The notes: a model not told the origin generated them from the sequence alone. A stretch of 64,000 nucleotides of DNA from Heyndrickxia sporothermodurans (GCA_018333075.1 BORH01000015.1:51052-115051); one strand, 5' to 3'; positions 35,918 to 43,896 are shown, numbered from the stretch's first letter. Program-made: numbers and translations.

Positions 35918-36844
35918 TCAATGATTCTTTAAAATATTTTTTCTAAATATTTGTAATGGAAGAAAGGTATCATTGTATAATTCACTTGTAAACACTACAA
36001 CAAGTTTGTCCCTAGGAGACACAATAATATATTGCCCACCATAACCCATTGCAAAGTATATATTCGGATTATAGGCTTTTCTGTCTTCATCAACTAAAAC
36101 CCACCAATGGTAGCCATATGAGCCTATCCCGTCATAAGTATGGTATTTAGCAGCGGTTGAACTAGAAACCCAATGATCAGAAACGAGCTGATTATTCGCC
36201 CATACTCCACCATTCATCATCATGGCACCAATTTTCAACATATCCATCGATTTTAAACATAAACCAAATCCCCCAATGGATATTCCTTTTGAATCTTCAT
36301 ACCAACGATAATCTGTTATACCCAATGGTTTAAAAAGTACTTTTTCAGCATAGGAAGCAGATTTGCCATTTGTGACCTTTTGCAAAATGGCGCTCAATAA
36401 ATGGGAAGCCCCCGAGTTATAAGTCATTTGCTTTCCTGGTTCATCTTTCATTTTCTTCTCAAGGATGAATTTCACCCAATTCTTACTATTGATCATTGGA
36501 AAAGGGCGCCCACCCCAAGCTCCAAATTCTTCCCATTCATACCCAGGTGTCATCGTAAGTAAATGTTCAATCGTTATATTTTTCTTATTTTCTTCGATAG
36601 TAGAAAAATAATTTAAAATTGGAGCATGTATACTATCTATTTCTCCTTTATCAATAGCGATCCCAATCAAAATAGATATCACGCTTTTTGTAACAGAATT
36701 TAAGTTAAATAATTTATTAGTCATTTTTTTGTTTTTGAAGTATTGATAAACGATCCCATTATCATGATAGATGAGACATGAAGAAATCTTCACCTTTTTA
36801 ATATCTTGCTCCAAACCATTCAATTTTTCAGGTTCAAACATCAT
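35918..36844 (-). CDS. Serine hydrolase, beta-lactamase-related (class C / DD-peptidase fold)
   Basis: 308 residues. The nucleophile motif S-x-x-K is Ser50-Val-Thr-Lys53 (LNSVTKSVISILIGIAIDKG) and the second motif Y-x-N is degenerate: Tyr142-Asn-Ser (MTYNSGASHLLSAIL). Also typical: TIEHLLTMTPGYEWEE, FKPLGITDYRW and GYGGQYIIVSPRDKLVVVFTS. No signal peptide is seen, so it is probably a cytoplasmic esterase or amidase and not a resistance enzyme. GGGTG is seven bases before the ATG. It stands alone. Confidence 0.85.
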   Translation of the reverse strand: MMFEPEKLNGLEQDIKKVKISSCLIYHDNGIVYQYFKNKKMTNKLFNLNSVTKSVISILIGIAIDKGEIDSIHAPILNYFSTIEENKKNITIEHLLTMTPGYEWEEFGAWGGRPFPMINSKNWVKFILEKKMKDEPGKQMTYNSGASHLLSAILQKVTNGKSASYAEKVLFKPLGITDYRWYEDSKGISIGGFGLCLKSMDMLKIGAMMMNGGVWANNQLVSDHWVSSSTAAKYHTYDGIGSYGYHWWVLVDEDRKAYNPNIYFAMGYGGQYIIVSPRDKLVVVFTSELYNDTFLPLQIFRKNILKNH

Positions 36845-36932
36845 TGATTATCACCCTTAATTGTTTCATTTTCACTAAGTATAATATGAAAATATTGGAA
36901 ACATCAATAATAAACTTAGAGCATGAAAACAC

Positions 36933-36966
36933 AAAAAGGAGGAAAGCATTTACTTTCCCCCTTTTT
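36933..36966 (-). terminator. Bidirectional terminator
   Basis: Imperfect stem AAAAAGGAGGAAAG with CTTTCCCCCTTTTT; A and T tracts on both sides. Confidence 0.6.
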
Positions 36967-37107
36967 TATTATAGACTCTGAATTTGTGAAACGGTTATCC
37001 ATAGTAATTTGGAGTAGTATTTCTTTTAAAAGTAAATCTAAATCATCGATTAATACTTTCTGTAGATACTTTATGCACCAAACAATGTGATATTGAATGG
37101 GGTACAC
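36961..37107 (-). pseudogene. IS200/IS605-family TnpA remnant (N-terminal fragment)
   Basis: A GTG-started frame reads VYPIQYHIVWCIKYLQKVLI..., close to the N-terminal strand YHIVWCTKYRRKVL that opens IS200-type Y1/HUH transposases, followed by a helix (DLDLLLKEILLQI). Real TnpA is about 130-150 residues; here similarity stops after about 35-45 residues, and the catalytic HUH and Tyr motifs are missing. It is therefore a dead fragment. The end of the fragment within 36961-37000 is an estimate. Confidence 0.6.
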
Positions 37108-37346
37108 ATGTCCTCTACCATGTTATCCTCCTCAAATAGATGATAATATATGACAATAGTTTTTTCGGTACATTCGTTCTCATTATCAGTATTTTTTGTC
37201 AAATATTTATTTAACATATCCCGGACAATTGAGATGGCATTAAGCCATCCCTTGTCCAAAGCCGATTCATCTCATGATTGAAATCACAAGTGTTCTCAGC
37301 TAAATCATAAGGATTGAATATTTATCTATTTATACGTATTTCCACT

Positions 37347-38219
37347 TCACTTTTTGATTTCAATTGGTAAGCCAGTTTCTTGGACCTTCTTTAGTAGCTC
37401 ATCAGTTATGACAACATCTGGTACTTGCCCCTTCGTTTCTTGCTCTACCTGCCTTTGGTAACGGTCAGCTTCTTTAAGCCAGCTACTATATTCAACACTT
37501 AGCAATTCTTTAGTATACCGAGAGAAAGTAAGTTGAGCGATTTCTCCTTTATCCGATTTCACTTGGAAGGTAATATCCGAATTTTTCGCCCCTGCTTTGT
37601 TTTCTTGAAATCCTTGGGAAATATACTTCACAGATGTTACTTTATTAGATACTAATTGATATGTTTTTGCGGCCGCTTTTGCTAATTCTTGATACTCTTC
37701 ATTGTTTTTAATTAATGTTTCATCTATTCCTCTACGAATATCTGCCTTATGATAAACCCACTTCGATATCGAGTGATTTTCTCCAGTGACAGCATCTAAA
37801 GCAAAATCATAGGACAAGCCATCATTGACCTTTACATGCACATTCCATATTGCACGGAGCTGTGTCGTACTAATCGGGCTATACGTCATTTCCAACGTTT
37901 GCCCGCTTAGATCAACATGAAAGATTTTCCACAAATTTTGACTAGCAAGCTCTGCCGCCTCCTCTATTTTCATATCATTTACCGTTGGCTGATCCTTATC
38001 AATAAACTTTACTTTGTAATCCTTTTTTACATAATCCTCAGGTACAGTGCTATTCACTGGTCCGACATATGATAGGGTGTAGCTGGTAGGAACTGTTTGC
38101 GTTTTACTTACTTCTGCTGCTTTTACGATTTGACTAATCCCCCCGAATACTAATGTAGTTGCAGCAATGGCTCCTACAGATCCGAGTATCATCTTTTTCT
38201 TTTCATTTCCTTTTGTCAT
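37347..38219 (-). CDS. Exported PepSY-like protein linked to a two-component system
   Basis: About 290 residues. A TM/signal segment at about 10-33 (MILGSVGAIAATTLVFGGISQIV) precedes an extracellular domain. The part with DMKIEEAAELASQNLWKIFHVDLSGQTLEMTYSP and WNVHVKVNDGLSYDFALDAVTGENHSISK resembles PepSY/YpeB-type modules that modulate extracellular enzymes or kinases; a second half with VTSVKYISQGF... is similar in style. AGGAG is 9 bases from the ATG at 38219. It lies 86 bases downstream of the histidine kinase on the same strand and may be its target or input. Confidence 0.55.
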   Translation of the reverse strand: MTKGNEKKKMILGSVGAIAATTLVFGGISQIVKAAEVSKTQTVPTSYTLSYVGPVNSTVPEDYVKKDYKVKFIDKDQPTVNDMKIEEAAELASQNLWKIFHVDLSGQTLEMTYSPISTTQLRAIWNVHVKVNDGLSYDFALDAVTGENHSISKWVYHKADIRRGIDETLIKNNEEYQELAKAAAKTYQLVSNKVTSVKYISQGFQENKAGAKNSDITFQVKSDKGEIAQLTFSRYTKELLSVEYSSWLKEADRYQRQVEQETKGQVPDVVITDELLKKVQETGLPIEIKK

Positions 38220-38305
38220 TCCATTCATCTCCTTTATATTTGAATGTGTGATGTTATCACAGTTTAAGTATATAAACGCAATATTTTCAAACGATCATTA
38301 ACTTA

Positions 38306-39706
38306 TTACGGACTTGTAAAAGTTAATTTAGCTACTGTCCCCTTTCCCAGCTCTGATGAGAAGCTCAGCTCTGCTTCATGAGTGACAGCAATTTGCTTAC
38401 ATAGTGCTAAGCCCAGTCCTGCCCCGCCACCAGAGCGGTGACGAGAAGGATCTACTCGATAAAACGCTTCAGTAATATGGACAAGATGATCCTCAGACAT
38501 TCCCTTACCATTATCTTGAACAACAATTACTTTCTTTTCCTTCTCTAAATATGCAATCAGCTTGATCACTCCATTAGGACTACAGGCTTTTATTGCGTTA
38601 TCAATTAAATTAATTAGAAGAATATGCATCAGGTCTGCATTGCAAACTAATGTATCAAACTGAAAGTCATAAATCATTTTTATTTTTTCTTCTTTCGCCT
38701 TGATGGATATTGCTTTCTCTACCTCTTGCACTAATTTTTCCATATGAATATTATTCAACTCAATCCTATTTCCACGAAGGGTCGCCATATCTAACAAACG
38801 ATAAGCAATTGTCTGAAGTCTACGACTCTCAGACATAATATAATTTGTCGCAAATAACTTGTCCTCCTCTGAGCGAACAACCTTTTGAATATATTCCGCA
38901 TATCCGTAAATAGTGGTTAAAGGTGTTCTAAGTTCATGTGCCAAATTATCTACAAATTGCTGCTTCTGTTCTGCAGCTGCAGCTAACTCTTGTATCTGAC
39001 TCTCGATTTCTTGCGCCATATAATTGAAACTTCTTGCCATCTCTGCAAGCTCATCTCTTCCCTTAACCGCAAGCCGCTTCTCATACCGTCCCTGTGCTAT
39101 ACTTTTGGATGCAGTTGAAATTTGCTGAAGCGGCTTAAAAACTCGATCTAATACAAGTAATAAGCAAGAAGCAAGTAAGCCACAAAAAGCAATTCCAATC
39201 GAAAACAACATAACCGTCATTTTGTTCCATGAAGAAATGATCGCAGATACATCATAGTAATAAGCAAGTGTATAAGTATCGTATGGTGCTGGTAATGTAC
39301 CCACTACACAGATATATTCCTTATTTCCCAGCTTTTCCATTGAAACAAGGCGTCCACTTTTCTTTGAAAGATAAGGGGGATTGGGAAGTTTGATAGAATC
39401 TCTTATAATGTCCGTATAAAGTGGTCTACTATCTTTAGAAATGTTCAGAATTACTTTTTGTTTACTATAAAAATCAAAATAAGAGTGATAGAGCGATTGG
39501 ATCCCACTCTCAATCGAAGTTCCTCTTCTTTTCAAAGCATCCATGTCCTTTGCATACGAAGATGCAATAAAATAATGCTCTCTAAGGCTTCGATCCTTCG
39601 AAGTATCTAAATTACTCTTAAGTGTTAGAACTAAAACAAGCAAAATACCACTATAAAAAAATAAGAGAAATAAAATAAGAGTAAACAAAAAGGTTCGCGA
39701 TTTCAT
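38306..39706 (-). CDS. Sensor histidine kinase with HAMP domain
   Basis: 466 residues. TM1 about 7-30, an external domain of about 130 residues, TM2 about 163-187, HAMP about 187-240, dimerisation helix with His257 (FVDNLAHELRTPLTTIYGYAEYI) and ATPase domain (NLIDNAIKACSPN, VVQDNGKGMSEDH, GGGAGLGLALCKQIA). Overlapping signals with the regulator: the GGAGGTG that forms its ribosome site is the end of the regulator gene, 2 bases away. The signal sensed is unknown; the downstream exported PepSY-like protein could belong to the circuit. Confidence 0.9.
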   Translation of the reverse strand: MKSRTFLFTLILFLLFFYSGILLVLVLTLKSNLDTSKDRSLREHYFIASSYAKDMDALKRRGTSIESGIQSLYHSYFDFYSKQKVILNISKDSRPLYTDIIRDSIKLPNPPYLSKKSGRLVSMEKLGNKEYICVVGTLPAPYDTYTLAYYYDVSAIISSWNKMTVMLFSIGIAFCGLLASCLLLVLDRVFKPLQQISTASKSIAQGRYEKRLAVKGRDELAEMARSFNYMAQEIESQIQELAAAAEQKQQFVDNLAHELRTPLTTIYGYAEYIQKVVRSEEDKLFATNYIMSESRRLQTIAYRLLDMATLRGNRIELNNIHMEKLVQEVEKAISIKAKEEKIKMIYDFQFDTLVCNADLMHILLINLIDNAIKACSPNGVIKLIAYLEKEKKVIVVQDNGKGMSEDHLVHITEAFYRVDPSRHRSGGGAGLGLALCKQIAVTHEAELSFSSELGKGTVAKLTFTSP

Positions 39707-39708
39707 CG

Positions 39709-40356
39709 CTACACCTCCAAGCGATATCCCATTTTATAAACGGTTTTTATTCTTGTCTCTAAATTTAGCTTTTTTCTAAGCTTTTGAATATGAACATCCA
39801 CCGTCCGTGTATCGCCTACATAATCATAGCCCCAAGCAAGCTCTATCAGCTTATCTCGAGATAAAGCAATATTGCGATTATTCACTAACACCTCTAGTAA
39901 CTCAAATTCTTTAGGTGTACATTCAACTAAATTCCCATTTAGAAACACTTTCCTACCTTCAAAATCAACTTTCAACCCATCCAGCTTAAAATCATTACTT
40001 TCCTTCTTTGTTCGTCTTAACACAGCATCCACTCGAGCCAACAATTCCAGCATTTCAAATGGTTTAACTAGATAATCATCAGCGCCTAATGTTAAGCCCT
40101 TTACCTTATCGGCTAAGCTAATCCGTGCTGTCAAAAAAATAGTCGGGATTCCCCTAATCTTTTGAAAAACCTCATATCCGTTCATCTCAGGGAGCATAAT
40201 ATCTAGCAAGACAAGATCAACCTCGTTCAGCTCCAGCTTGTCAATGGCTGATTTTCCATCAAAAACTGTTATACACCTATGTCCAACTGATTGAAGGTTT
40301 CTTTTTACTAACTCGTTTATAGGAATTTCATCTTCGACAATTAAAATTGTTGCCAC
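39709..40356 (-). CDS. OmpR family response regulator
   Basis: 215 residues. Receiver with acidic residues ED at 8-9, phospho-acceptor Asp52 (LLDIMLPEMNGYEVF) and Lys in YLVKPFEMLELLARV; C-terminal winged helix with LVECTPKEFELLEVLVNNRNIALSRDKLIELAWGYDYVGDTRTVDVHIQKLRKKL. The start is a GTG at 40356 six bases after GAGGTG; the GTG at 40365 is part of that ribosome site and rejected. First gene of the regulator-kinase-PepSY-like set. Confidence 0.92.
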   Translation of the reverse strand: MATILIVEDEIPINELVKRNLQSVGHRCITVFDGKSAIDKLELNEVDLVLLDIMLPEMNGYEVFQKIRGIPTIFLTARISLADKVKGLTLGADDYLVKPFEMLELLARVDAVLRRTKKESNDFKLDGLKVDFEGRKVFLNGNLVECTPKEFELLEVLVNNRNIALSRDKLIELAWGYDYVGDTRTVDVHIQKLRKKLNLETRIKTVYKMGYRLEV

Positions 40357-40697
40357 TATGATCACCTCTTCATTAGCTTAGCACCGTCATGTAATAGAGT
40401 TGTAAAAGCTGTTATTTTAACCATTTTGGAGTCGATTACAGAGGGAGTTTATTTTAGTGAATGAATGTGAAGTTGATAATAATCGGTTTCTATTTTTAGA
40501 ATATTATAACATTTGACACAGGAATATTATGATAGAAAATATAAGTTTTCAAGTGTCCTAGAGACGACCATGACTTTCGTTCCTTTTTGTTATTAATTAG
40601 ATAAAACTCTTGCCTTCATTTGATTCGCACTGTATTATAAAAATAATCAGATAACTATTAATAGCAGTTTTTTTGGTCTTCGGGTGGAGAAAAGGAG

Positions 40698-40761
40698 AAC
40701 CCTATGAGCATGAATCTGTATTACGTATTTTGTAATACATTTTATGATCATAGGGTTTTTT
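40698..40761 (+). terminator. Terminator-like leader hairpin (possible attenuator)
   Basis: Outer stem AACCCTATGA (40698-40707) with TCATAGGGTT (40748-40757), inner stem TGTATTAC (40717-40724) with GTAATACA (40732-40739), then six T. No gene on this strand ends before it, so it probably sits in the leader of the secreted-protein gene. Confidence 0.6.
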
Positions 40762-40805
40762 GTTTGCATAATCATCTATCTAAGATCGAGTCCTTCTTTA
40801 ACTAG
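40704..40805 (+). CDS. Possible 33-codon leader ORF in the attenuator hairpin
   Basis: AAGGAG is six bases before ATG at 40704; 33 codons follow (MSMNLYYVFCNTFYDHRVFC..., rich in Tyr, Phe and His) and TAG. The start codon is inside the left arm of the hairpin, so translation would melt the terminator stem. The coding reality is uncertain; called from ribosome site and position alone. Confidence 0.3.
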   Translation: MSMNLYYVFCNTFYDHRVFCLHNHLSKIESFFN

Positions 40806-40848
40806 TTGTCTGGGATCAAAAAGGAAAAATATATAAGGAGGAGAAAGC

Positions 40849-42792
40849 ATGAGAGAAATGAAGTTTTATAGGTTAGTAGTTTATGCTTTAACGCTTGTTT
40901 TAGTAATGGGAAATGTGTTGATGTTCCATTCTTCCAAATCAAAAGCAACTGAGAATACTCCTGTTCCAAATTTATTAATCACGGAGGTAGTTCCAGATAC
41001 GGATAACTACGCGGGTTATGATGCATTTGAATACATAGAAATTTATAATAATAGTGCTAAAGAGATAGATTTAAAGGGATATCATATAAAATCAGGGAGC
41101 TGGAATGTAGAAATTCAAAATTCCGCTAAAATAGCTCCCTGGGATACATTTCTTTTTTGGACAAGAAGGCAAGAAATTCAACCACTTACGTTAGAAGCCT
41201 TTAACCATAGTTACTTTGCTTCCTATGAAAGTAAATATATAAAAGAAGATAAGTTACTGACATTAGAAAATATTGGCGGCCTCGTTAATAGTAATAAACA
41301 GACAGTTTTAATCAGTGATCCAAATGGAAAGGAAGTCGTTCGAGCAAATTACACAGGGGATGACGTTTTCTTAAATAAATCAATCACTTTTACTTATCCG
41401 AAAGATGGCAGTAATTTAATGAAAACTATATCTGGAAATCAGAATCCAACACCAGGATGGATCGTGCCAGATCAAGCTCCACCAAGACCAAAAGTGGATG
41501 AAGATGCTCCACAAATCCCTGCAAACATCAATGCAGAGACAGGAAACGGTCAAGTATCATTAACATGGAATCCAAATCAAGAGACCGACGTATACCGCTA
41601 TCATATTTATAAGAATGGGGTTTTAGAGTTCTCAGTCTCCCAATCTCAACACGAATTTACACTATACTCTCTTATTGGCAATCGTGATTATTCGTTGCAA
41701 GTGACAGCTGAGGATCTATCAGGAAATGAATCGGCTAAATCAGCACCACTAACTGTGACACCAGGACATCAAATCATTACGCAGGAAGAAAGATCCCCTA
41801 ATAATAAGGACCCTAAATATCAGGAGCTTTGGGATATTAGCAAGGACGGACCTGTCATCCCTGGATTAGTTCAAGATCTTGTTCCGCAAGGATTGGGTTA
41901 TTATAAGAAAAAGGATTGGTTATTCACCATCAATTATTTAAGTGATGGACGACCTGGAACATTAAGTGTTATCGATGCAACGACTGAAAAATTAATTAAA
42001 TCCGTATTGTTGTATAACCAAGACGGTACACCTTACACAGGTCACGCTGGAGGAGTGGCTGTCAGTAAGGAGCATGTGTGGATTTCATCTGAAAACTACT
42101 TATTCACATTAAATGTAAATGATATCGTTTCAGCTAAAAATAATGGTGAAGTCAGATTCACAAACCAAATTCCTGTTCCTGTAGAAGCAGCTTATGATGT
42201 ATATGACGATGATAATGGCATCCTTTGGGTGGGCGAATTTTATGAGGCAAATAGTTACCCAACAGATCCATCACATCATTTAGTTAATCGTGCGGGAGAA
42301 ATGCAATACGCATGGATGGTGGGTTACAAGCTTAAGAGTAGCAATGACATGATATCTAGTGAACAATGGAATAAAGGATCCAATCAGCCTGCTACCCCTG
42401 ATTATGTACTATCAACCGTCGGGAAGGTTCAAGGCGCCATTGTTCAAAAGAAGGGGATCTCCTTAGCCACCTCATACGGTCGAGCTAATGACAGCGTGTT
42501 GTATCGATATGAATCACCACTAAAGGAGAAGCCTCACGAATACGTTAAGGTAAATAATAAAGAGATACCTCTTTGGTTCTTAGATGGCCAAACAGCAAAG
42601 CCTAGAGAAAGTATCGTAGCGATTCCAATGAAGGAAGGCGCGGTATTAGTTAAAAAAGAGCTTTATGTTAACTTCGAATCAGGCGCCAACAAATATCGTT
42701 ATACTGGCACATATCCAAGGGATCGTATGCTAAAAATAGATATGAAGATTCTTATGAAAGATGATAAAGATATTATTAAGGGTGAACGTTAA
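40849..42792 (+). CDS. Secreted lamin-tail/fibronectin-III multidomain protein
   Basis: 647 residues with a signal peptide (basic start, hydrophobic 10-25, cleavage near residue 36). Domains: a lamin-tail domain at about 41-170 (NLLITEVVPDTDNYAGYDAFEYIEIYNNSAKEIDLKGYHI), a fibronectin type III domain at about 225-310 (ISLTWNPNQETDVYRYHIYKNG-like), then a 330-residue C-terminal region with beta-propeller-like repeats (GTLSVIDATTEKLIKSV, HAGGVAVSKEHVWISSENYLFTL, DDDNGILWVGEFYEA). It should act outside the cell as a binding or degrading protein; no catalytic motif was recognised. AAGGAGG precedes the ATG. A long leader hairpin is upstream and a terminator downstream. Confidence 0.75.
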   Translation: MREMKFYRLVVYALTLVLVMGNVLMFHSSKSKATENTPVPNLLITEVVPDTDNYAGYDAFEYIEIYNNSAKEIDLKGYHIKSGSWNVEIQNSAKIAPWDTFLFWTRRQEIQPLTLEAFNHSYFASYESKYIKEDKLLTLENIGGLVNSNKQTVLISDPNGKEVVRANYTGDDVFLNKSITFTYPKDGSNLMKTISGNQNPTPGWIVPDQAPPRPKVDEDAPQIPANINAETGNGQVSLTWNPNQETDVYRYHIYKNGVLEFSVSQSQHEFTLYSLIGNRDYSLQVTAEDLSGNESAKSAPLTVTPGHQIITQEERSPNNKDPKYQELWDISKDGPVIPGLVQDLVPQGLGYYKKKDWLFTINYLSDGRPGTLSVIDATTEKLIKSVLLYNQDGTPYTGHAGGVAVSKEHVWISSENYLFTLNVNDIVSAKNNGEVRFTNQIPVPVEAAYDVYDDDNGILWVGEFYEANSYPTDPSHHLVNRAGEMQYAWMVGYKLKSSNDMISSEQWNKGSNQPATPDYVLSTVGKVQGAIVQKKGISLATSYGRANDSVLYRYESPLKEKPHEYVKVNNKEIPLWFLDGQTAKPRESIVAIPMKEGAVLVKKELYVNFESGANKYRYTGTYPRDRMLKIDMKILMKDDKDIIKGER

Positions 42793-42826
42793 ACATTATT
42801 AACAATATCCTTACCATAGAACTATT

Positions 42827-42863
42827 AAGCAGCTCTAGTTGAAAAAATTAGAGCTGCTTTTGT
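42827..42863 (+). terminator. Terminator after the lamin-tail gene
   Basis: An 11-bp stem (42827-42837 with 42849-42859) followed by T-rich sequence. Confidence 0.85.
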
Positions 42864-42973
42864 ATTTATTAAGGCAATTTCAGATAAAAATTATACTCGC
42901 ATTAAAAGATCTGGTTCGCTATTTGTTGGAAAAAATCCTTTTTTCTTATATAGTGTTTTACGAGGTGACAAAA

Positions 42974-43480
42974 ATGAAATGGATTCGATTGTTTTGGGTT
43001 GCATTGCTTTCTACCGTAATATTAATCGGATGTAACTCAGCATTTGAAAAACAGAATGAAACATCAAAGACACAAAAAGTAAGTAACACCATTCTTGATG
43101 AGATGGAGGGCCCTCCAAAGAATGGACATACACTGGAACGACATGTAGGAAAATCCGACAGTGAATTGCTGGAACGTATTAAGAGAGATCATATTACTGC
43201 TGCTAGTACATACTATGATAAGGACACAGCAACAAAGGCAGTCCTAGAAAGTCTTGATATCCATGATAAAAAAATCCAGAATTGGCTTAATCATTCCAAT
43301 CGAGATCGCCTTGTACTAAACACGAATCATTCTTTTGCTGTTGGAAAAACTGCACTGAAATCAGACATGCGTATACATGATAATTTACACGATACGATAA
43401 CTGTCTTAGCGAAAGACCCTTCAAGCTCGCGGAAATATAAAATCATCACTTCTTATCCAATTATGAAGAGAGGAAAATAG
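42974..43480 (+). CDS. Lipoprotein with bacterial RNase A-like toxin domain
   Basis: 168 residues. A lipoprotein signal peptide ends in a lipobox LIGC (Cys20). The rest matches the bacterial RNase A domain of CDI toxins (CdiA-CT of Yersinia kristensenii): GHTLERHVGKSDSELLERI, AASTYYDKDTATKAVLES, KIQNWL, RLVLNTNHSFAVGKT and, at the end, YKIITSYPI. Key residues align: His57 and, 11 positions later, Arg68; Thr159 and, two later, Tyr161, the same spacings as the reported His175/Arg186 and Thr276/Tyr278 active site. GAGGTG is seven bases from the ATG; the frame extends 45 codons upstream through a terminator and is not used. The following gene starts at the next base and is probably its immunity gene. 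Confidence 0.75.
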   Translation: MKWIRLFWVALLSTVILIGCNSAFEKQNETSKTQKVSNTILDEMEGPPKNGHTLERHVGKSDSELLERIKRDHITAASTYYDKDTATKAVLESLDIHDKKIQNWLNHSNRDRLVLNTNHSFAVGKTALKSDMRIHDNLHDTITVLAKDPSSSRKYKIITSYPIMKRGK

Positions 43481-43774
43481 ATGTATACAGAATTTAAATA
43501 TTTTTTAGAGGCATATTGTACATTAGGTTTAGAGACAGAAGAAGTATGGGAAGCCATCGAACAATTTAAACAAAATGAAGATCCAAAAATTCAAGAAACT
43601 TTACTAGCAGAACTGCAAGAAATCTTAAAAAATGGAGATTTGAGCAAAGCAAGAGAAATGATTCTACAACATGGATCTAGACAATTTTCTAATGAAGAAA
43701 CAGCAATGTGGCTGAAATATATTGTAGAACAGCTTCTAAGGGACAAAGGGACAGGTTCCTTGTCCCACATTTAA
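43481..43774 (+). CDS. Probable immunity protein of the RNase A-like toxin
   Basis: 97 residues, acidic, all-helical, no signal peptide, so cytoplasmic. It starts immediately after the toxin stop codon. The beginning MYTEFKYFLEAYCTLGL... EEVWEAIEQFK resembles small CDI-type immunity proteins in size and style; that it neutralises the RNase is inferred from gene order. Oddity: residues 87-97 (RDKGTGSLSHI) are encoded by the left half of a GGGACA hairpin element, so the natural C-terminus was probably replaced by insertion of that repeat. Confidence 0.6.
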   Translation: MYTEFKYFLEAYCTLGLETEEVWEAIEQFKQNEDPKIQETLLAELQEILKNGDLSKAREMILQHGSRQFSNEETAMWLKYIVEQLLRDKGTGSLSHI

Positions 43775-43809
43775 TTGGGACAGTAAACCTGTCCCCTTGT
43801 CCCTTTTAT
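43738..43809 (+). repeat. GGGACA/TGTCCC hairpin element, also terminator of the toxin/immunity operon
   Basis: Outer arms 43738-43757 and 43786-43805 pair over 20 positions with one mismatch (AAGGGACAAAGGGACAGGTT). A second GGGACA/TGTCCC pair sits in the loop, and TTTTA follows. It overlaps the 3' end of the immunity gene. It is the longest and best of at least three such elements in the window. Confidence 0.8.
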
Positions 43810-43896
43810 AAACAAACTATTCATATATTAAATTATTTTAGAAAAATACCGATATATATTTAAAGGAGATTAATATATTAGATAGGAGGAAGAAGA

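Larger units (their letters stand above)
36845..37346. other. Region of decayed mobile DNA between hydrolase and PepSY-like genes
   Basis: Holds a bidirectional terminator (36933-36966), an IS200-like transposase fragment (36961-37107) and, on the minus strand, a 62-codon open frame (37071-37259; begins MDKGWLNAISIVRDMLNKYL) that I do not recognise and that overlaps the transposase fragment. The region looks like old insertion debris. Confidence 0.5.
40357..40848. other. Divergent leader region with hairpin before the lamin-tail gene
   Basis: Contains the promoter side of the two-component operon on the left, and on the right a strong terminator-like hairpin (40698-40761) and a short frame with a good ribosome site (40704-40805). 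Past the hairpin, about 85 bases lead to the secreted-protein start. No known riboswitch consensus was recognised. Confidence 0.6.

Noticed and set aside
40670-40770. A known riboswitch before the lamin-tail gene
   Set aside because: I compared by eye with c-di-GMP, fluoride and preQ1 patterns and found no conserved core; left as an unassigned attenuator.
42839-42973. 45-codon N-terminal extension of the RNase A-like lipoprotein
   Set aside because: It begins inside the terminator of the preceding gene and would bury the lipoprotein signal peptide; the ATG at 42974 has a good ribosome site.
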